This document shows positions 7,420 through 15,607 of a stretch of DNA of 39,657 nt, piece after piece. The position numbers and the translations under genes were made by a program. A model generated the notes under the pieces. It did not search any database, had not been told where the DNA came from, and was given only the letters and a program-made list of their open reading frames with translations. Source of the stretch: Methylorubrum zatmanii (lineage in GTDB: Bacteria > Pseudomonadota > Alphaproteobacteria > Rhizobiales > Beijerinckiaceae). Position 1 is the stretch's first letter. The number at the start of each line of letters is the position of its first letter. The stretch spans positions 1 to 39,657 of the forward strand of contig NZ_NKUI01000150.1 in NCBI RefSeq assembly GCF_014845115.1, given 5' to 3'.

Positions 7420-8880
7420 ATGGATCGCACGCGATTTCGAGGGCTACGCCAGACGATGGCGGCTTTCCTCATGAGACGCGAATGGCTGTTCGTGCTGCTG
7501 GCCCTCGGCTTCGCGGCCCTGGCCGGCCTCGTCATCTACTTCTACCGGCCCACGATGCTGACCGTGGCGGTCGGCCCGCGCGATGGCGTCGAAGCGAACC
7601 TGATCGAGACCTATGCGCGGGCGCTCAACCGCACCCGTGAGGATGTGCGCCTGAGAGTCGTGCCCTTCGACGACGTGCGCGACAGCGCCGCCGCCCTCGA
7701 ACAGGGCCGCGCCGACCTCGCGGTGGTGCGGCCCGACGTGAAGCTGCCGGATAACGGCCTGACGCTGGCCATCCTGCACGACGAGGCCCTGATCGTCGCG
7801 GCGCCGGAGGCCGCGGAGATCGAGAGCTTCTCCGATCTCTCCACCCGCCGCCTCGGCGTGGTGACGCGCCATGTCGCCGACCTGCCGGTGCTGACGAGCC
7901 TGCTCGACTTCTACGACTTCAAGGCCGCCTCCGAAGACGAGGCGTCCAGCGGCCAGCCCCTCGCGGCGGGGCGCGTCGGCCTGGTGCCGCTCAAGAGCGG
8001 CGAGATCACCCAGGCGCTGGACTCGAAGCGGGTCGATGCGGTGGCGATCATCGCCTCCCCCACCGGCAAGCCGGCCCAGGCGATGCTGCGCGCGGTCGAA
8101 CAGGCCGCGGCCGAGCGGAAGGTCACCCTCGTCAGCGTGCCGGACGGCAAGGCGATCATCCAGCGCATGCCGACCCTGCAGGCGGTCACCCTCTCGGCGG
8201 GCACCTTCGGCGGGCGGCCGAAACGGCCGGCGGAGGATGTCGAGACGGTGGGCGTCTCCTACCGGCTGATGGCCCGCGGCGCCGTCAGCCGGGTCGCCGT
8301 GGCCTCGGTGGTGCAGCACTTGTTCGAGTGGCGCTCGCGGCTCGCCGCCGCCGCGCCGGTGGCCCACCAGATGAAGCCGCCGGAATACGACACCACCGTC
8401 ACCGCCACGAGCGCGCAGCTGCCCAACCATCCCGGCGCGGTCGATTATTTCGAGCGTGAGCAGCAGACCTTCCTCGACCGCTACGAGGACTGGATCTACC
8501 TGTTCGCCTTCTTCGGCGGCACCCTGGGCTCGGGCGTGGCGTGGCTCGGCCAGCGGCTCGCCCGCAAGCGGCGCGAGCGGATCGACATCATCCTCGACCG
8601 GCTGCTCGATATCCTCGCCGAGGCCCGCGAGGCGCAATCGGCGGCGACCCTCGACGCGCTCACCCGCGAAACCGACGCCCTCATCACCGACGTGGTGCGC
8701 CAAGCCCGGGAGCGCAGCATCGATTCGCGGATGATCAGCGCGCTGATCCTCGCCATCGATGCGGTGAACGGCGCCCTCGACGACGGCCGCCGGGCCTTCG
8801 AGCCGGACGCCGCCCCGAACCCCGGCGGCCGGAACCGGACATCCCGACTGCTGTCGCTGAGCCTGCCGGCGGCAGAGTAA
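7420..8880 (+). CDS. Membrane-anchored TAXI family solute-binding protein
   Basis: About 486 residues from ATG 7420. One transmembrane helix lies near residues 22-41 (LFVLLALGFAALAGLVIYFY) and a second near 357-379, followed by a basic RLARKRRER stretch and a helical C-terminal tail of about 100 residues. Between the helices is a periplasmic-binding-protein-like region resembling TAXI/NMT1 receptors of TRAP transporters. No TRAP permease gene is nearby, so this is an orphan receptor; a signalling or sensing role is possible but unproven. In-frame ATGs at 7354 and 7456 and a GTG-type start at 7327 are alternatives; no start has a strong ribosome site. Start confidence is low, family confidence is good. 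Confidence 0.82.
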   Translation: MDRTRFRGLRQTMAAFLMRREWLFVLLALGFAALAGLVIYFYRPTMLTVAVGPRDGVEANLIETYARALNRTREDVRLRVVPFDDVRDSAAALEQGRADLAVVRPDVKLPDNGLTLAILHDEALIVAAPEAAEIESFSDLSTRRLGVVTRHVADLPVLTSLLDFYDFKAASEDEASSGQPLAAGRVGLVPLKSGEITQALDSKRVDAVAIIASPTGKPAQAMLRAVEQAAAERKVTLVSVPDGKAIIQRMPTLQAVTLSAGTFGGRPKRPAEDVETVGVSYRLMARGAVSRVAVASVVQHLFEWRSRLAAAAPVAHQMKPPEYDTTVTATSAQLPNHPGAVDYFEREQQTFLDRYEDWIYLFAFFGGTLGSGVAWLGQRLARKRRERIDIILDRLLDILAEAREAQSAATLDALTRETDALITDVVRQARERSIDSRMISALILAIDAVNGALDDGRRAFEPDAAPNPGGRNRTSRLLSLSLPAAE

Positions 8881-8939
8881 CCGGGCGCTTCTCCGCGCCT
8901 CCACTCGCCGATCCCGCACCGAAGGCGGCGAAAGGGCGG

Positions 8940-10340
8940 CTACCCCACGCCGACCGGATGCTTCACCACGAAGGGCGTGCGCATCGTGACCAGCTCCTCG
9001 CCCAGCGTCGGATGCACGGCGATGGTGCGGTCGAAATCGGCCTTGGTGGCGCCCATGGTGACGGCGATGCCGATGGCCTGGATGATTTCGCCGGCATCGG
9101 GCCCGAGCACGTGGACGCCGACCACGCGGTCACTGGCGCGGTCGACCAGCACCTTCATCAGCACGCGCTCGTCGCGCCCCGACAGCGTCGCCTTCATCGG
9201 CCGGAAGCTCGCCTTGTAGACGTCAATCTCCTCGTAGCAGCGCCGGGCCACGTCCTCGTTATGGCCGATCACCCCGATTTCAGGCGTCGAGAACACGGCG
9301 GTGGCGATCAGGCGGTGATCGACGCACCACGGCTTGTGGCCGAACACGGTGTCGGCGAAGGCGTGGCCCTCGCGGATGGCGATGGGGGTCAGGGCCGCGC
9401 GGCCGTTTACGTCGCCGACGGCGTAGATCGAGGGCACGCGGGTGCGCGAATCCGCCTCGACGGGGATGGCCCCCTTGGCGTCGAGTTCGATGCCGACCTT
9501 GTCGAGGCCGAGCCCGGCGACGTTGGGGCGGCGGCCGGTCGCCACCAGCACGCAATCGACGACGAGGCTTTCCCCGTCGCTCAAGGTCGCCCGGATCGCC
9601 CCGCCCTCACGCTCCAGGCGCTCGACCGTGCGCTCCAGGCGCAGATCCATCCGCTTGGCATAGGCCTCGCCGAGCGCGTCGGCGATTTCGGGGTCGAAGC
9701 CGCGCAGCAGGGATTTGCCCCGGTGCAGCAGCGTCGTCTTCGAGCCGAGGCCGGCGAAGACGCCCGCGAACTCGACGGCGATGTAGCCGCCGCCGACCAC
9801 GAGGATGCGCTCGGGCTGGGTTTCCAGCTCGAACACGCCGTTCGAGTCGATGGCGAGTTCCGCGCCGGGAATCAGGGGCTCGCGCACCGGCGTCGCGCCG
9901 GTTGCGATCAGGATGACCTTCGCCCGCACGCACCGGCCCGCCTTGACGAGGCGCACCGTGTGCGGATCCTCGATCACCGCGCGATCCGCAACCACCTCGA
10001 CGCCGGCGCCGGCGAGGTTGCGGCCGTAGATACCCTCCAGCCGGGTCACCTCGGCATCGCGGGAGCGCTTGAGCGCGGCCCAATCGAAGACCGGAGGCTC
10101 CAGGCGCCAGCCGAACCCGGCGGCATCCTCGAACTCGTCGGCGAAGCGGCCGGCATAGACCATCAGCTTCTTCGGCACGCAGCCGCGGATCACGCAGGTG
10201 CCGCCGACGCGGTACTCCTCGGCCAGCATCACCGTCGCGCCGTGGCCGGCGGCGATGCGGGCCGCCCGCACGCCGCCCGAGCCGCCACCGATCACGAACA
10301 GGTCGACGTCGAAGGACTCGCTCATCGGTGTCTCGCTCAT
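8940..10340 (-). CDS. gor: Glutathione-disulfide reductase
   Basis: A 466-residue flavoprotein of the pyridine nucleotide-disulfide oxidoreductase class I family, reducing glutathione disulfide with NADPH in the cytoplasm. The FAD site is GGGSGG at 18-23, the redox pair is Cys49/Cys54 (GGTCVIRGCVPKKL), the NADPH fold contains GGGYIAVEFAG followed by two arginines (LHRGKSLLRGFD) that suit NADPH, and the C-terminal catalytic HPTLGEE is present. ATG at 10340 overlaps the stop of the upstream ligase-like gene (ATGA), implying coupling; a second ATG at 10325 is an alternative. The upstream genes on this strand are the ligase-like protein, DUF2059 and rpiA; pentose-phosphate isomerase and glutathione recycling share NADPH metabolism, though the link may be incidental. 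Confidence 0.95.
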   Translation of the reverse strand: MSETPMSESFDVDLFVIGGGSGGVRAARIAAGHGATVMLAEEYRVGGTCVIRGCVPKKLMVYAGRFADEFEDAAGFGWRLEPPVFDWAALKRSRDAEVTRLEGIYGRNLAGAGVEVVADRAVIEDPHTVRLVKAGRCVRAKVILIATGATPVREPLIPGAELAIDSNGVFELETQPERILVVGGGYIAVEFAGVFAGLGSKTTLLHRGKSLLRGFDPEIADALGEAYAKRMDLRLERTVERLEREGGAIRATLSDGESLVVDCVLVATGRRPNVAGLGLDKVGIELDAKGAIPVEADSRTRVPSIYAVGDVNGRAALTPIAIREGHAFADTVFGHKPWCVDHRLIATAVFSTPEIGVIGHNEDVARRCYEEIDVYKASFRPMKATLSGRDERVLMKVLVDRASDRVVGVHVLGPDAGEIIQAIGIAVTMGATKADFDRTIAVHPTLGEELVTMRTPFVVKHPVGVG

Positions 10341-11542
10341 GCGTTGTCCTGTGCCGGGCGCGCGGCCCAGGCCGCCCGCAACCAAGTGATGGCGGCCCCG
10401 CAGCCCGCCGTCCACCACCCCTGCCAAGCGCCGTGCTCGACGAACATCACCGCCACCATCGCACCGAACACCCCGAGAGCGGTGGCGAACAGCAGCCGCG
10501 GCAGGGCGGCGGCGGCGCGCAGGGCCAGAAACCCGACGAGGGCCCCCAGCACGGCGCCGACGAGACCGAGTTCGGCCCAGATCTGCAGGAAGCTGTTATG
10601 CGGGTGACCGACCGCCAGCATCGCCCGCATCTCCGGCTCCAGAACCTGCGCCGCCGGCACCTCGGCGAAGCGCGCGGACATGCCGTAGCCGGAGCCGATC
10701 CAGGGCGCCTGGGCCACGGCGGCGCCGAAGCTCTGGGCGATGGCGACACGGGCCCGGGACGAACTCTGGGTCAGCCGCTCATGGGCGGCCTCCGGCATGG
10801 CGCGGTGGAGGATATCGCCCTCGACCGGCGCCAGGATGAAGGCGAGGGCCAGCACCAGCGCCGCGACCGCCAGGGCGGCGGGCCTCGGCAGCAGGCGCCC
10901 GACCGCGAACATCGCACATCCTGCCAGAAGCCCCAGGGCCGCGGCCCCGCTGATCGAGCGCAGGATCGCGAAGGCCGCCACCGCCAGAAGGGCGAGGGCC
11001 AGGATCCGGCTTCCCCGCAGGGCGAGGAAGGCGGCGAGCGGACCGGCCAGCAGCAGCACCGTCAGCAGCGGCCGGTTGAACAGGAACAGGGCCGCGCGTT
11101 GCCCGAGCCAGATCTGCGGCGCGAGGGCGAGGGCGAGGCTACCCGCCATGTAGAGGCAGGAGGCCGCGAGCAGGATCGCCGCCAGCGGCAGCGCCCAGCC
11201 CGGCAACCGGGCCGGGGCCAGCCGCGCCAGGATGAAGGCCGATGCGAGGGTCGGCAGGAACTCGGTCAGGACCCTGCCCCACAGGACGGGGAACGGGCTC
11301 CAAGCCAGCGAGGCGACGCTCCAGCCGAGGAAGGCGAGCACGGCGAGGCCGAGCGGCGTGCTCAGCGGACCGGCCAGGAACCTGAGCGGGCTTGCCCCCC
11401 GCCCCTCGCCGCGCTCGGCCAGGCTGCCTGCGAGGAACAGCAGGGCCGCTAGGCCGACCACGAGCGGGCTCGAGCGGTTGGCGAGCGCCATGGCCGGCGC
11501 CACCAGCGCCAGCGCGACGGCGCCGGCGGCGTGGAGGCGCAT
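10337..11542 (-). CDS. O-antigen ligase family membrane protein
   Basis: About 401 residues, highly hydrophobic, with roughly ten predicted membrane helices and one large loop (about residues 245-310) containing SSSRARVAIAQSFGAA, IGSGYGMSARF and GHPHNSFLQIWAELG. The G-HPHNSFLQ motif before a helix is characteristic of the Wzy/WaaL O-antigen ligase-polymerase superfamily, which join polysaccharide to lipid A or polymerise it at the periplasmic face. The actual substrate is unknown and no lipopolysaccharide genes flank it. ATG at 11542 is used; a GTG at 11566 would overlap the DUF2059 stop as GTGA and is an attractive alternative for coupled translation. The stop overlaps gor by 4 bases. Confidence 0.85.
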   Translation of the reverse strand: MRLHAAGAVALALVAPAMALANRSSPLVVGLAALLFLAGSLAERGEGRGASPLRFLAGPLSTPLGLAVLAFLGWSVASLAWSPFPVLWGRVLTEFLPTLASAFILARLAPARLPGWALPLAAILLAASCLYMAGSLALALAPQIWLGQRAALFLFNRPLLTVLLLAGPLAAFLALRGSRILALALLAVAAFAILRSISGAAALGLLAGCAMFAVGRLLPRPAALAVAALVLALAFILAPVEGDILHRAMPEAAHERLTQSSSRARVAIAQSFGAAVAQAPWIGSGYGMSARFAEVPAAQVLEPEMRAMLAVGHPHNSFLQIWAELGLVGAVLGALVGFLALRAAAALPRLLFATALGVFGAMVAVMFVEHGAWQGWWTAGCGAAITWLRAAWAARPAQDNA

Positions 11543-11562
11543 CGCCGCGGCGGGGCCGGCGA

Positions 11563-12159
11563 TCACTGGAGCTGGTGGCCGCGCTTGCCCATCTCGGCGC
11601 GGGTACGGACCATGACGTATTCCGAGACCTCCTGGGTCCAGTCCTGCATCGCGCCGACCATGTCGTCGAGGATCTGCGGCTGGGTCTCGACGTAGCGCTT
11701 GCCGGCGGGCGAGCGGAAGAAGGTCACGATGTCCTTCAGCTCCGCCTCGCTGAGGCGCTTGGCGTAGATCCGCGCAGCGATGTTGATCAGCCGCTGCTTC
11801 TGCAGGTCCATTTCGGGGTCGAGGCTTTTCAGAACCTCGTCGAGATCCTTGGCGAGGTCTGGCCGGGTCACCGCGTTCTTTCGGATCTGGTCGGCCATGG
11901 TCGGCAGGATCGAGTCGAACGAGCGGGCGATGCCGGAGCTCAGCATCACTTCGCGGGCGAGGGCGAGGTGGGACGGGCTGACCTCGGGCTCGGGTGCCGG
12001 GGCCGGCGGCGGGGCCGTGCCGGGCTTCGCGGTCGGCTTGGACGAGGCGGCCGGAGGCTTGGCGGCCGGCTGTTGCGCCAGGGCCGCCGGCGCGAGAACC
12101 GCCTGCGACAGGATTGCCGCGAAGAAGGGGCCGGCCAAAGCGGCGGGACGGGAAACCAT
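11563..12159 (-). CDS. DUF2059 domain-containing exported protein
   Basis: A 198-residue protein with a signal peptide (about 1-28, ending AALAQQ), an Ala/Pro-rich linker (about 30-60) and a C-terminal helical DUF2059 domain (about 60-190) with SGIARSFDSILPTMADQI and AELKDIVTFFRSPAGKRYV. The last segment (F-x-SPxG) is typical of DUF2059. It is expected in the periplasm; function unknown. ATG at 12159 has GGAG ten bases upstream. It follows rpiA by 41 bases and precedes the ligase-like gene on the same strand, so the four genes are likely an operon. Confidence 0.88.
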   Translation of the reverse strand: MVSRPAALAGPFFAAILSQAVLAPAALAQQPAAKPPAASSKPTAKPGTAPPPAPAPEPEVSPSHLALAREVMLSSGIARSFDSILPTMADQIRKNAVTRPDLAKDLDEVLKSLDPEMDLQKQRLINIAARIYAKRLSEAELKDIVTFFRSPAGKRYVETQPQILDDMVGAMQDWTQEVSEYVMVRTRAEMGKRGHQLQ

Positions 12160-12200
12160 GCGGGAGAAACTCCGGAGAAAAGGAAGGCCGCGACCGACGG

Positions 12201-12911
12201 TCAGAGGCGGCCGAGCACGCTGACCACGGCCTCGTCCCCCGCCGCTTCGGCGAGGATGGCCGCATCGGCGATGCCGAGGAACAGGCCGTGCTCGACCACG
12301 CCCGGCACCGCCCAGAGCCGGGCGGACAGCGCCTCCGGATCCGGGATGCGGCCGAGGCGGAGATCGAGGATGGCGTGGCCGCCATCGGTGAGGACGGGCC
12401 GGCCGGAGACGTCGTGCCGGCGCACGACCTCCCCGGTGCAGCTGGCCTCGGCCAGGGCCTTCTCGACGGCGCGTGTGGTCGCGCCGATGCCGAACAGGTT
12501 CACCTCCACCGGCAGCGGGAAGGCGCCGAGGGTCTCGACCCGCTTGCTCGCATCGGCGATCACCACCATGCGCGCGCTCGCCACCGCGACGATCTTCTCG
12601 CGCAGGAGCGCGGCGCCCCCGCCCTTGATCAGGCGCAGATCGCCATCGACCTCGTCCGCCCCGTCGATGGTGAGGTCGAGTTCCGGCATCTCCTCCAGCG
12701 TCGCGAGACGGATCCCCTCGCGCTCGCAGGCGACGCGGGTGGCCTCGGATGTCGGCACGCCGACGACGTCGAGCCCGGCGCGCACCCGCTCACCCAGCAG
12801 GGCCACGAAGGCCGCCGCCGTGCTGCCGGTGCCGATGCCGAGGCGCATGCCGTCCTCGACCAGGGTGACGGCGCGGGCGGCCGCCGCCCGCTTCAGATCC
12901 GGGGCGCTCAC
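12201..12911 (-). CDS. rpiA: Ribose-5-phosphate isomerase A
   Basis: A 236-residue enzyme that interconverts ribose 5-phosphate and ribulose 5-phosphate in the pentose phosphate pathway and feeds one-carbon assimilation and nucleotide synthesis. Motifs: GTGST at 27-31 (phosphate loop), DGADEVD at 83-89 with the catalytic Asp, and [11 protein letters not shown] at 96-106 with the catalytic Lys/Glu region. The start is GTG at 12911, supported by GAGG seven bases upstream and by the family's N-terminus ([11 protein letters not shown]); no in-frame ATG fits. It is the first gene of the minus-strand run through to gor. Confidence 0.95.
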   Translation of the reverse strand: MSAPDLKRAAAARAVTLVEDGMRLGIGTGSTAAAFVALLGERVRAGLDVVGVPTSEATRVACEREGIRLATLEEMPELDLTIDGADEVDGDLRLIKGGGAALLREKIVAVASARMVVIADASKRVETLGAFPLPVEVNLFGIGATTRAVEKALAEASCTGEVVRRHDVSGRPVLTDGGHAILDLRLGRIPDPEALSARLWAVPGVVEHGLFLGIADAAILAEAAGDEAVVSVLGRL

Positions 12912-13092
12912 GAAACGACCTCGGGATTCGGGTTCATCGGCTGCATCGGACCGTCGGATCTGGCGCGATTTAAGGTGTGCAGCCCCTAGCACGGCTCCCG
13001 GCCGCGGCAAAAGCCGCGCGAAAGGCCGCGCCGCCTCCGGAACCGACCTTCGCACAGGCGTGATCGCGCTGCGCCATCTCGGCCGCGCGGTC

Positions 13093-13602
13093 TCAGGGGC
13101 GTGCCCCCTGCGGCGGCGTGGCGCTCGGGCCGGCGCGGCCGGGCGCCGGACCGGTCGCGGCGGCCCCGGCCCCGCTCGCGGTGCCGGCCGGCGGCGGCCC
13201 GGCCTGCTCGGTGCAGACGACGAGTTCCTGACGGATCTGGACGTAGCAGGCGCTGGTCTCGCCGGTGCGGTAATTGACCCGGTAGATCCCCGACTCGCGG
13301 GCGTGTCGGGAGGCGATCAGACCGTATTCCCCCGGAGCCTGGGCCCCGGCCCCCTCCCCGGCGGCGAAACAGAGGGTGACGCCGACGCTGTCGTCGCGCA
13401 GGCCGTACTGGCACGAGGTGACCTCGCCGGTGGAGCGGTCGATCCGATAGATCCGGTTCAGGTCGACCGCGGGCGCCGCCACGAACTCGTAGGGCCCGGC
13501 GGCGCGGGCCGCCTGCGGCAGGCAGGCGAGCAGCACGAGGGCCGTGCAGGCGGACAGCCGCGCCGGAAACCGGCTCGGCGGGAAGGACGGCATCAGGCGC
13601 AT
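13093..13602 (-). CDS. Exported hypothetical protein with two tandem modules
   Basis: A 169-residue protein not recognised. Residues 1-34 look like a signal peptide (basic start, [16 protein letters not shown]). Two similar modules follow: [14 protein letters not shown] then TLCF, and [14 protein letters not shown] then VVCT, each with two cysteines that could pair after export. The C-terminal 40 residues are Pro/Ala/Gly-rich and low in complexity. It is likely periplasmic or surface-located. The IYR-x-x-x-TGE-x-x-C repeat recalls short beta-propeller-like or 'structural' repeats, but with only two copies no fold can be claimed. Upstream, the 208-base gap to the divergent phosphatase gene contains the likely promoters for both. 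Confidence 0.65.
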   Translation of the reverse strand: MRLMPSFPPSRFPARLSACTALVLLACLPQAARAAGPYEFVAAPAVDLNRIYRIDRSTGEVTSCQYGLRDDSVGVTLCFAAGEGAGAQAPGEYGLIASRHARESGIYRVNYRTGETSACYVQIRQELVVCTEQAGPPPAGTASGAGAAATGPAPGRAGPSATPPQGARP

Positions 13603-13739
13603 GGGAGCTGTTTTCGTCTGCTGCGGGGAACAGGAACTGCGGAAGAGAAGCCGAATCGGGCTCGACGACGATCAAGCCTCCGATCCGTGGCGGAGCTTGG
13701 GCAAGGAGGCAACACAGGAGGGGCTGCGCTAACCTCCAG

Positions 13740-13756
13740 TCAACCGCGAGGGTTGA
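13740..13756. promoter_or_regulatory. Inverted repeat upstream of phosphoglycolate phosphatase gene
   Basis: TCAACC (13740-13745) and GGTTGA (13751-13756) are exact inverted copies separated by GCGAG, in the gap between the divergent genes at 13602 and 13811. It could be a regulator site for either gene. The match is only 6 bp each side, so it may be chance. Confidence 0.3.
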
Positions 13757-13810
13757 TCGTACGGATGACGAACGCTAGCCAGCTTGACAGTGGAATGCAG
13801 CCGGGACGCC

Positions 13811-14524
13811 ATGAACGCTCATAACCCGATTCTCCCCGGCCCCATCGCCGTGTTCGATCTCGACGGCACCCTCGCCGAGACCGCAGGCGACCTGATCGGC
13901 ACGCTCAACGTCATCCTCGCCCGCGAGGGCCAGGCCGCCCTGCCTCTGGACCAGGCCCGGGATCTGCTCGGGGCCGGCGCCCGCGCCCTGATCCAGCGCG
14001 GCTTCGCCGCCGCCGGCGCGAGCCTGACGCCGGAGCGGCTGGAGCAGCTGTTCCAGGACTTCCTGACCCATTACGGCGAGCATCTCACCGACCGGTCCCA
14101 TCTCTTTCCCGGCGTGGTCGAGGCCCTCGACCGGCTGGAGGCGGAGGGGTTCCGCCTCGCCGTCTGCACCAACAAGGTCGAATCCCACGCCGTCGCCCTG
14201 CTCGACGCCCTCGGCATCGGCGACCGCTTCCGCACCATCGTCGGCAAGGACACCTTCGCCTTCTCGAAGCCCGACCCGCGCCATATCACCGCAACCATCG
14301 AGCGCGCCGGGGGCGATCTGTCCCACGCGGTGATGGTCGGCGACTCGAAGGCCGACGTCGCCGCGGCCAAGGCCGCCGGCATCCCGGTGGTCGGCGTCAC
14401 CTTCGGCTACACGCCGGTGCCGATGCGCGACCTGGAACCCGACGCGGTGATCGAGCATTTCGACGCCCTGGCCGAGGCCGTGGCCCGGCTCGTCCCCCGC
14501 GTGGTGGTGAAGCCGGCGGCCTGA
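13811..14524 (+). CDS. gph: Phosphoglycolate phosphatase (HAD superfamily)
   Basis: A 237-residue HAD-family hydrolase. Motif I is FDLDGTL with nucleophile Asp16 and Asp18; motif II is VCTNK; motif III is FSKPDPRH; motif IV is MVGDSKADV. The helical cap between motifs I and II (about 22-95) puts it in the Gph subgroup, which dephosphorylates 2-phosphoglycolate, a product of DNA repair and photorespiration-like side reactions. Related small-molecule substrates cannot be excluded. ATG at 13811 has GGGA five bases upstream; a TTG at 13784 extends the frame but is unlikely. Monocistronic or first gene before the hypothetical at 14618. Confidence 0.9.
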   Translation: MNAHNPILPGPIAVFDLDGTLAETAGDLIGTLNVILAREGQAALPLDQARDLLGAGARALIQRGFAAAGASLTPERLEQLFQDFLTHYGEHLTDRSHLFPGVVEALDRLEAEGFRLAVCTNKVESHAVALLDALGIGDRFRTIVGKDTFAFSKPDPRHITATIERAGGDLSHAVMVGDSKADVAAAKAAGIPVVGVTFGYTPVPMRDLEPDAVIEHFDALAEAVARLVPRVVVKPAA

Positions 14525-14617
14525 TCCCCCGCACAACTTGCGTGAAACGCCGCGCCGCGCCACTGAGCGGGGCAAAAGGGGCGATCACGCCCGAACGGCG
14601 CGAGAGGCGACGGCGAC

Positions 14618-15241
14618 ATGAGCGGTACGGACACCTTCGACCTCACGCTGGAGCGCATCGCGCTGATCCGGCGGATGGTGGTGGCCTGGAACGGCACCGG
14701 GCCCGGCGCCCCGATGATCCATCCGAACGCCCCCTATGGCAGCGCCGACCGCGACGGCGACATCTTCAACGTTACCGGCGACGACGAGGGGGCGGACGAG
14801 GAGCACCGCGCCATGGGCGACGCGCTCGCGGTCTTCCTGCACAACGCCGTGCTGAAGCCCGGGCGCTACCAGTACCACAACCCGCTGGCCAAGCTCGATC
14901 CGGCCGAGAGCCGCGACGTGTTCCGCGACGAGGCCACCGGCGAGACGCCCGAGCACATCACCTTCGAGGTGACCGATGCGCATCTCAAACTGATGCCGCA
15001 TCTGAACCTCGCCTGGGACGAGGCGCGCGCGGTGCCGGTCATCGACTCGCAGCGGCCCTACGGCGCTTCGGAACCGTACACGGCCGGAATGGCGGCTCAT
15101 CTCGGCGCAGCCGCCGGAGCGGCCGGCGATCTGGAGCGCCTGCACCGGGAGATGCAGCCGGCCCTGCAGATCTTCCTGCGCTACGGCGATCTCGGTCCGG
15201 AGCTGTTCCGCCGGAGCGCCGGGGGCTGGCAGGCGGCCTGA
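14618..15241 (+). CDS. Hypothetical protein with internal duplication of a PYG module
   Basis: A 207-residue soluble protein; no signal peptide or membrane helix. Two copies of one module are visible: residues about 18-88 (MVVAWNG, PMIHPNAPYGSA, then EHRAMGDALAVFLHN and PGRY) and about 125-200 (LNLAWDE, PVIDSQRPYGAS, then LHREMQPALQIFLRYG). The pattern AW-x-n-P-x-I-x3-x-PYG, followed by a helix E/H-x-x-M-x-x-AL-x-x-FL, resembles small proteins of unknown function I recall from other proteobacteria with a single such module. ATG at 14618 has GAGG nine bases upstream. It ends nine bases from the convergent YjfB-like gene. No function can be assigned. Confidence 0.78.
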   Translation: MSGTDTFDLTLERIALIRRMVVAWNGTGPGAPMIHPNAPYGSADRDGDIFNVTGDDEGADEEHRAMGDALAVFLHNAVLKPGRYQYHNPLAKLDPAESRDVFRDEATGETPEHITFEVTDAHLKLMPHLNLAWDEARAVPVIDSQRPYGASEPYTAGMAAHLGAAAGAAGDLERLHREMQPALQIFLRYGDLGPELFRRSAGGWQAA

Positions 15242-15250
15242 TCGCCGCCG

Positions 15251-15439
15251 CTACACCTTGCGGTCGATCACCTGCCCCTGGCCGGGCGGCGGCGGCGGGG
15301 AGGCGTTGGCCGCCGTTCCCGCAACGAGGTCGGCGACGGCACGCTCGGCGCCGATCTGCTGGCGGGCGACGGCGATCCCCACCTGCTGCGAGAACGCGGC
15401 GCTCTGCGCCTGGACGATCTGGGAAGCGATGGCGGTCAT
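15251..15439 (-). CDS. YjfB-like small protein (putative motility protein family)
   Basis: A 62-residue protein with an N-terminal amphipathic helix (IASQIVQAQSAAFSQQVGIA) and a helix with VARQQIGAERAVADLV, then a Pro-rich tail. The short Q-x-x-x-QQVGIAVA pattern is that of the YjfB 'putative motility protein' family, whose function is unclear. Recognition is by eye and moderate. ATG at 15439 is the only sensible start. A palindromic AACG/CGTT cluster lies immediately upstream (15447-15473). Confidence 0.65.
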   Translation of the reverse strand: MTAIASQIVQAQSAAFSQQVGIAVARQQIGAERAVADLVAGTAANASPPPPPGQGQVIDRKV

Positions 15440-15446
15440 GCCCGAT

Positions 15447-15473
15447 CGTTGAACGGCGGCCGTTAAACAACGG
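15447..15473. promoter_or_regulatory. AACG/CGTT palindrome cluster in the leader of the YjfB-like gene
   Basis: Core palindrome AACGGC-G-GCCGTT (15452-15464) extends to a 21-base element GTT-N-AACGGC-G-GCCGTT-N-AAC (15448-15468). A further AACGG at 15469-15473 pairs with CCGTT at 15460-15464 around AAAC. Thus CGTT, AACG, CGTT and AACG alternate. The element ends eight bases before the gene's start codon, so it could be an operator or an mRNA hairpin covering the ribosome site. Confidence 0.5.
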
Positions 15474-15607
15474 TGTGCCGGATCGACCGCATTGTCCGGA
15501 TCGCACGATCTTCCACGCGGGGCGGATCTCTCCGCCCCGCCTCATCCGCCATCCGCCCGGTCCCTTCGGAATGGCCGACGGCGTCGTCGCTCAGACGCCG
15601 CGCGGGG

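Noticed and set aside
11392..13824. Open plus-strand frame of 810 codons across four minus-strand genes
   Set aside because: Runs antisense to the ligase-like gene, DUF2059, rpiA and the exported hypothetical; composition is that of a shadow frame with no domain.
15579..15600. Seven-base-pair hairpin after argG (CGGCGTC/GACGCCG)
   Set aside because: Short stem, eight-base loop and no U-tract on the minus strand; too weak to call a terminator in this GC-rich sequence.
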